A DNA stretch of 12,069 nucleotides, taken from positions 1-12,069 of the forward strand of contig QMLM01000030.1 in NCBI GenBank assembly GCA_003646745.1, written 5' to 3'. This DNA is from Deltaproteobacteria bacterium (GTDB lineage: Bacteria > Desulfobacterota > B13-G15 > RBG-16-54-18). Made by a program: the position numbers and the translations under genes. Each line of letters begins with the position of its first letter. Position 1 is the stretch's first letter. The notes beneath the pieces were generated by a model, which did no database searches, was not told the DNA's origin, and saw only the letters and a list, made by a program, of their open reading frames with translations. Positions 1 through 7,149 of the stretch are shown here, one piece after another.

Positions 1-1
1 A

Positions 2-1552
2 TTCTATGAGATGATGACCTCGCTGGAGTTTCTGCCCAATTCCCCTACCCTGATGAATGCCGGCAGGGAGTTGGGCCAGCTGGCTGCTTGCTTCGTGCTT
101 CCGGTGGAAGACTCCCTAGAGTCTATCTTCGAGGCGGTCAAAAATACCGCCCTGATCCACCAAAGTGGAGGAGGAACCGGATTTTCCTTCAGCCACCTGC
201 GCCCCAAAAACGACATCGTCTCCACCACCAGCGGCGTTGCAAGTGGTCCTGTTTCCTTTATGCGGGTCTTTAACATGGCAACAGAGGTCATCAAACAAGG
301 AGGAACACGGCGTGGAGCCAATATGGGGATCTTGAGGGTAGATCACCCTGATATTGTAGAATTTATCACCGCCAAAAAGGACCCTCAAGAACTCACCAGT
401 TTCAACCTCTCGGTGGCAATCACCAAGGAATTCATGGAGGCCTTAGGGGATAACAGAGGGTTCGATTTGATCAATCCACGCACGGGCCATCGTGTCAAGA
501 CGGTCAAGGCCCAGGAGATCTTCGACCTTATAGTGGAGTGTGCTTGGGAAAGCGGGGAGCCAGGGGTGATATTTCTCGATCATATCAACAGAGACAACCC
601 CACCCCCCAACTGGGGCAGATTGAGAGCACAAACCCTTGTGGTGAACAGCCCCTTTTGCCCTATGAAGCTTGCAATCTAGGCTCCATAAATCTGGTAAAG
701 ATGATCAAAAAAGGGGCAGGGGGGCAAAAGATAGATTGGGCCAAACTCAGGCGCACAGTACAGCTTGCAGTCCGCTTCCTCGATAACGTCATCGAGGTAA
801 ACCGCTATCCGCTGCCGCAGGTCGAGAGGGTCAGCCGGGGCAACCGCAAGATAGGACTGGGGGTAATGGGCTTCGCCCACTTCCTCATTTTACTGGGGAT
901 ATCATACGATTCTGACGAGGGAGTTCGTCTGGGTGAGGAGGTGATGAGATTCATCCAGGAGGTGGGGCATGAGGCCTCCAAGGAATTGGCCAACATTCGT
1001 GGTCCTTTCCCGAATTTCCCCGCAAGCCGCTACGATCGGGAAGGGAGGCCTCCCTTAAGGAATGCCACCGTAACCACTATAGCCCCCACTGGGACCCTCA
1101 GCATCATCGCCGGTTGCTCTTCAGGAATAGAACCGCTCTTTGCCCTCAGCTACACCAGGAGGGCCTTGGGGGACGTGGAACTCTTTGAGATTGATCCGGT
1201 CTTTTTGCGTTTGAGTAAAAAAATGGGGTTTTGGCGTCCTGAACTGGAGGATACTTTGCAACAAACGGGCCTTTTGCAGGCTGAAGAAAAAGTCCCTCAA
1301 CAAGTGCGGCGGCTATTTGTCACTGCCTTTGATATTCCTCCCTCCCGGCACATACAGATGCAGGCAGCCTTTCAACGGCATACCGATAATGCCGTCTCCA
1401 AGACCATAAACTTCCCCTCCCATGCAACTAAGGCCGATGTGAAAGAGACCTTCCTCTTGGCTTATCAAATGAGTTGTAAGGGGGTCACCATCTACAGAAG
1501 TGGAACAAGGGCAGGACAGGTTCTCACCTGTGGCCTGAACCAGCTTTGTTAG
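2..1552 (+). CDS. nrdJ: Adenosylcobalamin-dependent (class II) ribonucleotide reductase, 5'-truncated
   Basis: Reduces ribonucleotides to deoxyribonucleotides in the cytoplasm, using a radical generated from coenzyme B12. The frame is open to the left edge, so the N-terminus (roughly 80-110 residues by family comparison) is missing. Counting from the Met at base 11, the class II hallmark FLPNSPTLMNAG is at residues 8-19. C27 (AACFVLP) and C221 (EACNLGSINL) match the redox-active cysteine pair, and C210 in NPCGE matches the thiyl-radical cysteine. A phosphate-binding PTGTLS stretch lies near residue 363. The C-terminus is short: it ends at TCGLNQLC, with two cysteines five residues apart and no zinc-ribbon tail of the kind found in many longer NrdJ proteins. 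That CX5C pair may be the shuttle dithiol that re-reduces the active site; this is inference. The neighbouring genes converge on it, so its operon partners, if any, lie to the left. Confidence 0.95.
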   Translation, partial: FYEMMTSLEFLPNSPTLMNAGRELGQLAACFVLPVEDSLESIFEAVKNTALIHQSGGGTGFSFSHLRPKNDIVSTTSGVASGPVSFMRVFNMATEVIKQGGTRRGANMGILRVDHPDIVEFITAKKDPQELTSFNLSVAITKEFMEALGDNRGFDLINPRTGHRVKTVKAQEIFDLIVECAWESGEPGVIFLDHINRDNPTPQLGQIESTNPCGEQPLLPYEACNLGSINLVKMIKKGAGGQKIDWAKLRRTVQLAVRFLDNVIEVNRYPLPQVERVSRGNRKIGLGVMGFAHFLILLGISYDSDEGVRLGEEVMRFIQEVGHEASKELANIRGPFPNFPASRYDREGRPPLRNATVTTIAPTGTLSIIAGCSSGIEPLFALSYTRRALGDVELFEIDPVFLRLSKKMGFWRPELEDTLQQTGLLQAEEKVPQQVRRLFVTAFDIPPSRHIQMQAAFQRHTDNAVSKTINFPSHATKADVKETFLLAYQMSCKGVTIYRSGTRAGQVLTCGLNQLC

Positions 1553-1670
1553 CCAAAAAGATGAGGATAAGAGGTCTCCTTTTCTTGCCCCGTTCCAACT
1601 TCTCTTTGATAAACCACTCCTTTATATGAGTCTCTAAGATCATCTGTAAATTAGGATTCCTGATTTTCAT
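1524..1670 (-). CDS. Possible small protein, 48 residues, antisense overlap with nrdJ end
   Basis: ATG at 1670, stop TGA at 1524-1526. The product would start MKIRNPNLQMILETHIKEWF, then become strongly basic (KEKLERGKKRRP), then have a short hydrophobic run (LILIFLA). An AAAGGGA ribosome-binding-like stretch lies about 8 bases before the ATG, and a promoter-like sequence (TTGACA, 17 bp, TAGCAT) lies about 35-70 bases upstream. The last 29 bases overlap the 3' end of nrdJ on the opposite strand. I recognise no family. It may be a real small protein, the surviving N-terminus of a decayed gene, or a chance frame within an antisense transcript. The promoter and ribosome-binding site are the main reasons to list it. 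Confidence 0.35.
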   Translation of the reverse strand: MKIRNPNLQMILETHIKEWFIKEKLERGKKRRPLILIFLANKAGSGHR

Positions 1671-1710
1671 TGGCGATCCCTTTCCCCTTCGTTCCTTTTA
1701 TGGAAACCTA

Positions 1711-1739
1711 ATGCTATTACAGGCAAACACCTATGTCAA
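1711..1739 (-). promoter_or_regulatory. Sigma-70-like promoter upstream of the small open frame
   Basis: On the minus strand a perfect TTGACA (1734-1739) is followed after exactly 17 bp by TAGCAT (1711-1716, four of six matches to TATAAT). Transcription would start near 1704, giving a leader of about 34 bases before the ATG at 1670, and would continue antisense into the end of nrdJ. It begins just after the stop codon of the M48 protease gene. Confidence 0.45.
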
Positions 1740-1745
1740 TCTCCT

Positions 1746-3143
1746 TCACCTCTCACATTCATTTATGAGTTCCTGTAACTGTCTTTTTTTGTCCCTGTCT
1801 TGATAATATTCCCAAGCCTTGCGAAAGTGAAATAGGGCGACATCCTTTTTGCCCTTTTTCTTGAAATAGAGGCCGAAGTTCTCATGGGCCGGGCCAGCAG
1901 ATCCTCTCAAGTTGTATACCACACCTAGATTGTAATAGATCTCCACCTTCTGAGGGTCTAACTCCAGCACCCTGCGATAAAGGGAAAGGGATCGATCCCA
2001 TTCTCCCTCCTCTTGATACCCTTGAGCTAGGTAATATAGGACTGCAGTATCATTGGGGAAGAATTTTAGGGCCTTTTGTAAGACCTGCAGCCCCCTGGCG
2101 ATCTGTCTCGTTCGAAAATAGGCGATGCCTAAATCCCGAATGATGTATCCATCGGCAGGAGAGGCCTTTAGGGCAGCGGACAAAATAGGAATTGCCTTCT
2201 TTGCCCTTCCCGCTATGATATAGGATATCCCCAGGCCATAGAGGGCATCTGTATCACCTGGCCTTTCCCGCAGCAGGGAGGAGAAATAGTCAATACCCGC
2301 CACCGCCCCCCTCTCTTCTATAAAGAGCCTCATCTGTATCTTTTTCAGATCTCCGGCAGGAGGAGGATGGCTTGAGGGGGACTCAGATGCAGATAAAAAG
2401 ATATCCGAAAGGTAGGTGATCCGAAAATCTACCCCAGGATGGGTAGAGAGGTATGTAGGGACATTTGGCGAGGTGAACCTCTGCCAACGATATATCCTTT
2501 TTAGAAAGGTTACCATGGCCCTAGGATCATAGCCGGCACCCATCATATACATGGTCCCTTTTTGATCCGCCTCCACTTCGTTCTCCCTGGTATACTTGAG
2601 CATAAGGGATTGGGCCATGGCCATGGCACTGGCGGTCAGGGCACCGGTCCCCTTGGCGTCTTTAGAGAGGAAGGCCCCGGCAATGATGGCTGCCAAGGTA
2701 GCAAGGGAGATGCGTTTAGCCCTCTCCATCGCCTTAGCGATATGTCTTAGTACAGAGTGAGCAATCTCATGCCCGATAACCCCGGCCAATTCATCCTCTT
2801 CTGCCACCAGCCTAATTAAACCACTGGTGATGAATATGTGACCACCAGGGATGGCGAAGGCATTGGGTTCTTTTTCTTTAACCACGTAAAAGCGATAAGG
2901 GAACCGACGGTCCCGGGCTTCCTTCAGGAGGCGTCTGCCTATTTCGATCACATACCCCTTGATAAGGGGGTCATCAATGATCTCCAGCTTCTGTTGAAGC
3001 TCCTTCGCCAGCTTATCCCCCAGTTCCCTCTCTTCCTCCACGCTCATATAGGCCATCGATGGGGCAGCAGGCAGGCAGGTGATAACAAATAGACAAAAGG
3101 CCAATATTAAACCGATACACCTAAAAACCGGTCGGTAGCTCAT
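1746..3143 (-). CDS. M48 metalloprotease with C-terminal TPR repeats (BepA/YfgC-like)
   Basis: Exported zinc protease of the BepA type, which in E. coli assists or degrades outer-membrane beta-barrel proteins in the periplasm. Residues 1-32 form a signal peptide (basic start, hydrophobic core GLILAFCLFVITCLP). The peptidase follows: HEIAH at 125-129 gives two zinc-binding histidines and the catalytic Glu126, and E188/E191 in ENEVEAD supplies the third ligand. H235 in YLSTHPG matches the conserved histidine that BepA uses as a regulatory switch. Residues from about 270 to the end (465 in total, close to the 487 of E. coli BepA) are TPR repeats, e.g. ALYGLGISYIIAGRAKKAI and IYYNLGVVYNLRG. The start is well supported: GAGGAG lies 8 bases upstream, inside the last codons of hemA, so translation is probably coupled to hemA. 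The family is certain; the exact BepA role is inferred. Confidence 0.9.
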   Translation of the reverse strand: MSYRPVFRCIGLILAFCLFVITCLPAAPSMAYMSVEEERELGDKLAKELQQKLEIIDDPLIKGYVIEIGRRLLKEARDRRFPYRFYVVKEKEPNAFAIPGGHIFITSGLIRLVAEEDELAGVIGHEIAHSVLRHIAKAMERAKRISLATLAAIIAGAFLSKDAKGTGALTASAMAMAQSLMLKYTRENEVEADQKGTMYMMGAGYDPRAMVTFLKRIYRWQRFTSPNVPTYLSTHPGVDFRITYLSDIFLSASESPSSHPPPAGDLKKIQMRLFIEERGAVAGIDYFSSLLRERPGDTDALYGLGISYIIAGRAKKAIPILSAALKASPADGYIIRDLGIAYFRTRQIARGLQVLQKALKFFPNDTAVLYYLAQGYQEEGEWDRSLSLYRRVLELDPQKVEIYYNLGVVYNLRGSAGPAHENFGLYFKKKGKKDVALFHFRKAWEYYQDRDKKRQLQELINECER

Positions 3144-3148
3144 GGGGT

Positions 3149-4420
3149 TTACTCCTCGTCTAGCCTGAAGAGCTTCTTCACCACATCTACATATAAATCC
3201 CCTTCAGAGTCCTGACTCGTCTCTTTCAGAAGGGTGACGGGACCATGAAGGATCTTTTTGACTATAGCGGCGGTGAGGGCATCTAGGGCCTTCCTCTCCT
3301 TTTCCGAGAGCCGGGGAAGGGAAGAAAGGGTCCTCTCTAGCTCTTTTTTCCTTATCTCCTCAAGCTTCTCCCTTAAAGAAACGATAGTTGGGACCACGTC
3401 TAGGGACTGATACCAACGGCAGAACTTCGTTACCTCGGTGGCCACAATCTCCTCGGCTCTTTGGGCCTCCTGTTGGCGATCCTTGATGTTCGCCTCCGCC
3501 ACCTCCTGTAGATCATCGATGTCATATAAGTAGACATTGTCGATGGAGTTCACCTGAGGATCGATGTCCCTGGGCACGGCAATATCGATGAAGAAAAGGG
3601 GCCTATTCCTCCTCTCCTTTATGATCTTGGAGATATCCTCCTTGCGCAAGATGTAGTCAGGCGATCCGGTAGAGCTAATAACAATGTCCACACGTAAAAG
3701 AGAATTGGTGAACTCCGTGAAGGGAATCGCCTCTCCATGAAATCTCTCTGCCAATTCCATGGCCCTCTCCCAGGTTCGGTTGGTCACGAGGACCCTATTT
3801 GTACCTCCGCGACGCAGGTGTTGGGCAGCCAATTCGCACATCTCCCCCGCCCCAATAATCAGGACATCTCTGCCTTCAAGATGGCCGAAGATCTTCTTGG
3901 CCAACTCAACGGCGACAAAACTTACCGAGACGGCTCGGTTTCCGATGCGGGTCTCTGTTCTCACCCTCTTGGCCACGGAGAAGGTCCTATGAAGTAACCT
4001 GTTCAATAGGGTGCCGGTCGCCCTAGTAGCATGGGCCACTCTATAGGCGCTCTTTAACTGACCTAATATCTGAGGCTCCCCTACCACCATGGAATCGAGG
4101 CTAGAGGCCACCCGGAATATGTGTCTGACCACCTCCTCTCCCTGAAAGATATAAAGTGTGTCTTCGAACTCCGACAGAGGGAGATGGTGTTGATGGGCCA
4201 GGAAACTTTTTATCTCATCGACGCCCCTTTCCGAATCCCTGGTCGCCGCATAGACCTCCACCCGGTTGCAAGTGGATAGAATAAGCCCCTCAACAACACT
4301 GGGGAGATCCTGCAGCGCCTTCAGGTATCGATCAAGGTCCCCTTCATGAAAGGAGACTTTCTCACGGATCTCAAGGGGAGCCGTGCGATGGTTAAGCCCA
4401 ACCAGAATTACCTCTCTCAT
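3149..4420 (-). CDS. hemA: Glutamyl-tRNA reductase
   Basis: Reduces glutamyl-tRNA(Glu) to glutamate-1-semialdehyde with NADPH, the first committed step of C5-pathway tetrapyrrole synthesis, in the cytoplasm. At 423 residues it has the usual family length. The N-terminal catalytic domain has GLNHRTAPLEIREK at 8-21 and the nucleophilic cysteine C51 in STCNRVEVYA. The signature GEPQILGQLKSAY lies at 114-126. The NADPH-binding domain begins at VLIIGAGEM (186-194) and includes VLVTNRT. The C-terminal third is the helical dimerisation domain. It starts 3 bp after the ccsA stop and ends 5 bp before the protease start, so it is the middle gene of a tight operon. The other heme-synthesis genes (hemC, hemB, hemL) that often follow hemA are not in the window. 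Confidence 0.97.
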   Translation of the reverse strand: MREVILVGLNHRTAPLEIREKVSFHEGDLDRYLKALQDLPSVVEGLILSTCNRVEVYAATRDSERGVDEIKSFLAHQHHLPLSEFEDTLYIFQGEEVVRHIFRVASSLDSMVVGEPQILGQLKSAYRVAHATRATGTLLNRLLHRTFSVAKRVRTETRIGNRAVSVSFVAVELAKKIFGHLEGRDVLIIGAGEMCELAAQHLRRGGTNRVLVTNRTWERAMELAERFHGEAIPFTEFTNSLLRVDIVISSTGSPDYILRKEDISKIIKERRNRPLFFIDIAVPRDIDPQVNSIDNVYLYDIDDLQEVAEANIKDRQQEAQRAEEIVATEVTKFCRWYQSLDVVPTIVSLREKLEEIRKKELERTLSSLPRLSEKERKALDALTAAIVKKILHGPVTLLKETSQDSEGDLYVDVVKKLFRLDEE

Positions 4421-4423
4421 GGA

Positions 4424-5251
4424 TTACCTAAACCACTCCGCATAGGAATGAAGTCCTTTCAGCAGAAGGTTCACCCCCAGAAAGGTGAACAATACTGCCC
4501 CGAACCCCACGATAGACATAATGGCCGCCTTTTTCCCCCTCCACCCCACTGCCAACCGTTGGTGCAGGAGGGCGGCGTATAGCAACCAAGTGATCAGGGA
4601 CCAGGTCTCTTTGGGATCCCAACTCCAGTACGACCCCCAGGCGTACTGAGCCCACACCGCTCCGGTGACGATCCCAACAGTAAGCAGTGGAAACCCTATG
4701 GTCAAAGAGCGATAGTTAATCTCGTCGAGGATCCCTAACGAGGGGAGGCGCTGGGAGAGATTTCCCACTCGTTTAGATTTGACGAGTCTCTCTTGGATGA
4801 GATAGACCACCCCCGCACAGAAGGCAAGGGCGAAAATGGCATTTCCCGCAAAGGCAAAGGTGGCATGGATGGGGAGCCAGTAGCTCTGCAGGGAGGGCGG
4901 CAAAGGGATAACATCCTTCGGCAAGGCGGCCGCCCAGATGACTAACAGCGTGGCCAAGGAGGAAGCGAAGGTCCCCACCACGTCTACCCTGTAACGATGG
5001 TGCAACAACAAAAAGGCACCGACGATGGCCCAGGCGAAAAAAGAAAGGGATTCGTGGAGGTTAACCACAGGAGGATGACCTGCCTCAATATACCTAAATG
5101 TCAGGACAAGACAATGGGAGATAAATCCAAAACCCAAAAGAAACTTGCCGACCCACGCCGCCCTCTTGTAGGAAAACAAGATGTAAATGAGGTAGGCAAC
5201 GGTACCGCCAAGATAAAAGGCAAGGGTAATTTTAAAGAAAAAGACATTCAT
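4424..5251 (-). CDS. ccsA: System II cytochrome c biogenesis / heme-handling membrane protein (CcsA/HemX family)
   Basis: Polytopic inner-membrane protein of 275 residues. CcsA proteins carry heme across the membrane and, with CcsB/ResB, attach it to apocytochromes c. The heme-handling WWD motif is clear: WGSYWSWDPKETW at residues 205-217. Candidate heme-ligand histidines are H46 (FISHCLVL), H129 (LPIHATFAF) and H268 (LKGLHSYA), and NLHESL at 64-69 is also conserved. About eight hydrophobic segments are visible. HemX, the Bacillus relative encoded next to hemA, lowers HemA abundance, so a HemX-like role cannot be excluded; the intact WWD motif and histidines favour CcsA. No ccsB/resB lies in the window. 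The start is supported by AAGGGAAAGG just upstream (5254-5263). It is the first gene of the ccsA-hemA-protease cluster. Confidence 0.9.
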   Translation of the reverse strand: MNVFFFKITLAFYLGGTVAYLIYILFSYKRAAWVGKFLLGFGFISHCLVLTFRYIEAGHPPVVNLHESLSFFAWAIVGAFLLLHHRYRVDVVGTFASSLATLLVIWAAALPKDVIPLPPSLQSYWLPIHATFAFAGNAIFALAFCAGVVYLIQERLVKSKRVGNLSQRLPSLGILDEINYRSLTIGFPLLTVGIVTGAVWAQYAWGSYWSWDPKETWSLITWLLYAALLHQRLAVGWRGKKAAIMSIVGFGAVLFTFLGVNLLLKGLHSYAEWFR

Positions 5252-5272
5252 CGCCTTTCCCTTATTTGTCCT

Positions 5273-5281
5273 ATCATAGCA
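5273..5281 (-). promoter_or_regulatory. Extended -10 promoter candidate for ccsA-hemA operon
   Basis: The 47-bp gap before ccsA contains TGCTATGAT on the minus strand, an extended -10 element (TGn plus TATGAT, five of six matches). No good -35 is visible, which extended -10 promoters tolerate. Initiation near 5266 would leave a leader of about 15 bases that includes the ribosome-binding site. It would let the operon be transcribed separately from the radical SAM gene upstream. Confidence 0.35.
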
Positions 5282-5298
5282 AGAATTGTTTAAAAAGG

Positions 5299-6645
5299 CT
5301 ACCAGTTCCTAGTAAGTCGGTGAAAACTCCAGTTCATAGGAAGGTAAAAAAGGGGGTGGATGCGTGGGGATTTGACGATCCTTTGGAAGATAGACCTCAG
5401 GGAAAAAACCTCCTTCCATATCCACCTCATCCCTTTTTCCAGCTCCTCCACGCTCATCAGCAGCGGCTGATAGACGGCATTCAGAGAGTCGTATTTCTCC
5501 CAATCCCTAGTCAGTATCCTTCCCTCAGCCTCCAACCGCGCAAAAGACTCCGTGCCTGGATAAGGAGTCATGATAAAGGCCAGTGCCCAATCAAGCCGGT
5601 TCTCCAAAATAAAATCGGCGGTCCTCTGAAATACACTTGGGTCATCATCATCCAGGCCTACGATGAAGGTCCCCATAATTCCTATCCCATATCCATGGAT
5701 TTTTTTGACCGCTTCCCTATATTTATGGGGTTTGTTAAATCCCTTTTTCATGGCCTTCAGGTTTTTAGGTGAAAGGGATTCAAACCCAATGTTAACAGCA
5801 ATGCAGCCGCTGGCAGCAAAAAGCCTAAGCAGCTCATCGTCGTCAGCGATAGAGACAGGGGCATGTCCCCACCATAAAAGATCGTAGTCCCTCAAAAGGG
5901 AAAGCAACTCAATGGCAAATCTCTTGTTTGATACAACATTGTTATCGATAATATACAGAAGCCTTCTCTTCAAAAAGTATGGTAAGTCTTTGCTCAACAG
6001 AGACAGAAACCTCTTTGCCCACGGGCTCATAACCGGCCCCAATCCAAAGATGTCTTCTAGCTCTTTGGCGATCTCCTTTAGGGGGCGGTTTCTATAGCGG
6101 TTGCCGAAAAATCGGGAAACCTGGCAAAAGTCACACCGATGGGGGCATCCGCGGGTCGTCTCCAAGAGTTTCAGGGGAAAATAAAAACGAGGGTTCAACA
6201 GCTCCCTTCTGGGCAGTGGAATCTCCTCTCCCTTTATCCATCCATTGGCTCGATATATCCTCTTTAATTGACCAAGGCGGAAGTCCTCCAAAAGTTGGGG
6301 CCATGTGGCCTCTGCCTCCCCTATTACCACTGCATCTACGTGCTCCAAGGCCTCATGTGGAAGCACACTGGCATGAACACCTCCCATCACCACAGGCACT
6401 CCCCTCTTGCGGAACTCCTCTGCGATCCGGTAAGCCCTAGGGGCCACCGGGGTCTGTGCTGTTATCCCCACCAAGTCCACTTTCTCATCGTAGTTTATGG
6501 GCTCATAGGCCTCATCCACAATCTTCACCTCCACCTCCGGTGGGGTTACAGCGGCCACATAAGGTAGATTTAAAAATCCGAGGCGAAAAAGGAATGCCTC
6601 ATCCTTTCTTCTCTCCCGTTCCGGGCAGATGAGGAGGACCTTCAT
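5299..6645 (-). CDS. B12-binding-domain radical SAM protein, unknown substrate
   Basis: A 448-residue class B-type radical SAM enzyme. The N-terminal 130 residues form a Rossmann-like B12-binding fold (VDLVGITAQT, VPVVMGGVHASVLPHEAL), but the DxHxxG cobalt-ligand motif is absent, so any cobalamin would bind without a protein histidine, as in many relatives. The CxxxCxxC cluster motif is C167, C171, C174 (RGCPHRCDFC). SAM-binding features are NIGFES at 285-290 and TFIVGLD at 326-332. The C-terminal region (about 375-430, from GRILTRDWEKYDS to the FQRIV helix) resembles the DUF4070 extension found in hopanoid-methylase-like radical SAM proteins. Residues about 200-230 look like an insertion between the cluster domain and the YIIDNNVV strand. 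Family members include methylases and ring-modifying enzymes; nothing nearby identifies the substrate. A 47-bp gap separates it from ccsA, so it may be cotranscribed with that gene. Confidence 0.9.
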   Translation of the reverse strand: MKVLLICPERERRKDEAFLFRLGFLNLPYVAAVTPPEVEVKIVDEAYEPINYDEKVDLVGITAQTPVAPRAYRIAEEFRKRGVPVVMGGVHASVLPHEALEHVDAVVIGEAEATWPQLLEDFRLGQLKRIYRANGWIKGEEIPLPRRELLNPRFYFPLKLLETTRGCPHRCDFCQVSRFFGNRYRNRPLKEIAKELEDIFGLGPVMSPWAKRFLSLLSKDLPYFLKRRLLYIIDNNVVSNKRFAIELLSLLRDYDLLWWGHAPVSIADDDELLRLFAASGCIAVNIGFESLSPKNLKAMKKGFNKPHKYREAVKKIHGYGIGIMGTFIVGLDDDDPSVFQRTADFILENRLDWALAFIMTPYPGTESFARLEAEGRILTRDWEKYDSLNAVYQPLLMSVEELEKGMRWIWKEVFSLRSIFQRIVKSPRIHPLFYLPMNWSFHRLTRNW

Positions 6646-6666
6646 AGACTATCCGAACCTCTGAAA

Positions 6667-6695
6667 ATCTTACCGTAAAGAATATCATGGTGCAA
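6667..6695 (-). promoter_or_regulatory. Weak promoter candidate upstream of the radical SAM gene
   Basis: On the minus strand TTGCAC (6690-6695) and TAAGAT (6667-6672) are separated by 17 bp, 11 bp beyond the 14-bp inverted repeat. The match is modest (three and four of six). Initiation near 6660 would leave a leader of only about 15 bases and put the best ribosome-binding match (AGAGG, 6658-6662) at the very transcript start, which weakens the call. Confidence 0.2.
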
Positions 6696-6706
6696 CAAAA
6701 GGTCAC

Positions 6707-6751
6707 GTTTCACCCCCTGCGAGTTTTCACCCCACTTGCAGGGGGTGAAAC
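6707..6751. repeat. Perfect 14-bp inverted repeat, 17-base loop
   Basis: The left arm GTTTCACCCCCTGC (6707-6720) and right arm GCAGGGGGTGAAAC (6738-6751) are exactly complementary. The loop contains TTTTCACCCC, a third, direct copy of the arm core. It sits about 60 bp upstream of the radical SAM start codon. The minus strand has no T-tract directly after it, so it is not a standard terminator. It may be an operator, an RNA leader structure or a REP-like dispersed repeat. Confidence 0.8.
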
Positions 6752-6798
6752 TTCTTAAGCTCCGATTAAAGGAAACCCCCTTGGGGTGGGCAGAAAGA

Positions 6799-6825
6799 CA
6801 AAAAGAAAACCCGACGAGAATCGGG
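6799..6825 (-). terminator. Rho-independent terminator after the PilZ gene
   Basis: Reading the minus strand, CCCGA, a 6-base loop and TCGGG form a 5-bp GC-rich stem, followed immediately by TTTTCTTTTT. It begins 18 bases after the PilZ stop codon. The short stem lowers confidence, but placement and T-tract fit. Confidence 0.55.
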
Positions 6826-6843
6826 CACAACTTGCGAGGGCGA

Positions 6844-7149
6844 TCAAGAAAGGTGTACAGTGCTCGGAGGCAAGAACTGAATGCCGACCCGATAAAGTCC
6901 AGACTCAGAAGGTTTGACATTCTTCACTTGGCCCTTTAAGATAATGATCGTTTCACCAATGGCTAGTTCAAGTTCGATGACGGCTCCAACAGGAAGCTGA
7001 TCCACCACCTCGACCGTTGCCCCCGCCAAGTTCAGCTCCAAGGTCCTACCCAGGCCATAGACAACCGAACTTGTCTTTTCTGGATCTACGTACACCAAAT
7101 TCATTGATAGGACCCGAATAGCAGCTCTCCTTTCCGACCCTTCCTCCAT
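6844..7149 (-). CDS. PilZ-like domain protein with degenerate c-di-GMP motif
   Basis: A small cytoplasmic protein of 101 residues that is a single PilZ-type beta-barrel domain. The first binding motif RxxxR is present as RRAAIR (7-12). The second, normally [D/N]xSxxG, reads NLAGAT at 40-45, with Ser and Gly replaced, and the stretch between the two motifs is 28 residues. The barrel strands VGAVIELEL, IIILKGQVKNV and the closing YRVGIQFLPP (86-95) are typical. PilZ proteins bind cyclic di-GMP and regulate motility, exopolysaccharide or enzyme partners. With the second motif altered, nucleotide binding is uncertain and it may act by protein contact only. The start is well supported by AAGGAG 7 bases upstream. 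It lies 149 bp downstream of the membrane-protein gene and is followed by a terminator, so it may be a single unit or the end of a two-gene operon. Confidence 0.75.
   Translation of the reverse strand: MEEGSERRAAIRVLSMNLVYVDPEKTSSVVYGLGRTLELNLAGATVEVVDQLPVGAVIELELAIGETIIILKGQVKNVKPSESGLYRVGIQFLPPSTVHLS

Noticed and set aside
5266..5772. 168-codon plus-strand open frame opposite the end of the radical SAM gene
   Set aside because: It lies antisense to a clearly conserved coding sequence, and its product shows no family motif or ribosome-binding support.
6707..6751. CRISPR repeat or mini-array
   Set aside because: The GTTTC-type palindrome resembles a repeat unit, but there is only one copy of the palindrome, no spacer series and no cas gene.
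6642..6920. Minus-strand open frame of 92 codons spanning the gap upstream of the radical SAM gene
   Set aside because: It overlaps the PilZ end, reads through the terminator and the inverted repeat, and has no credible start signal.
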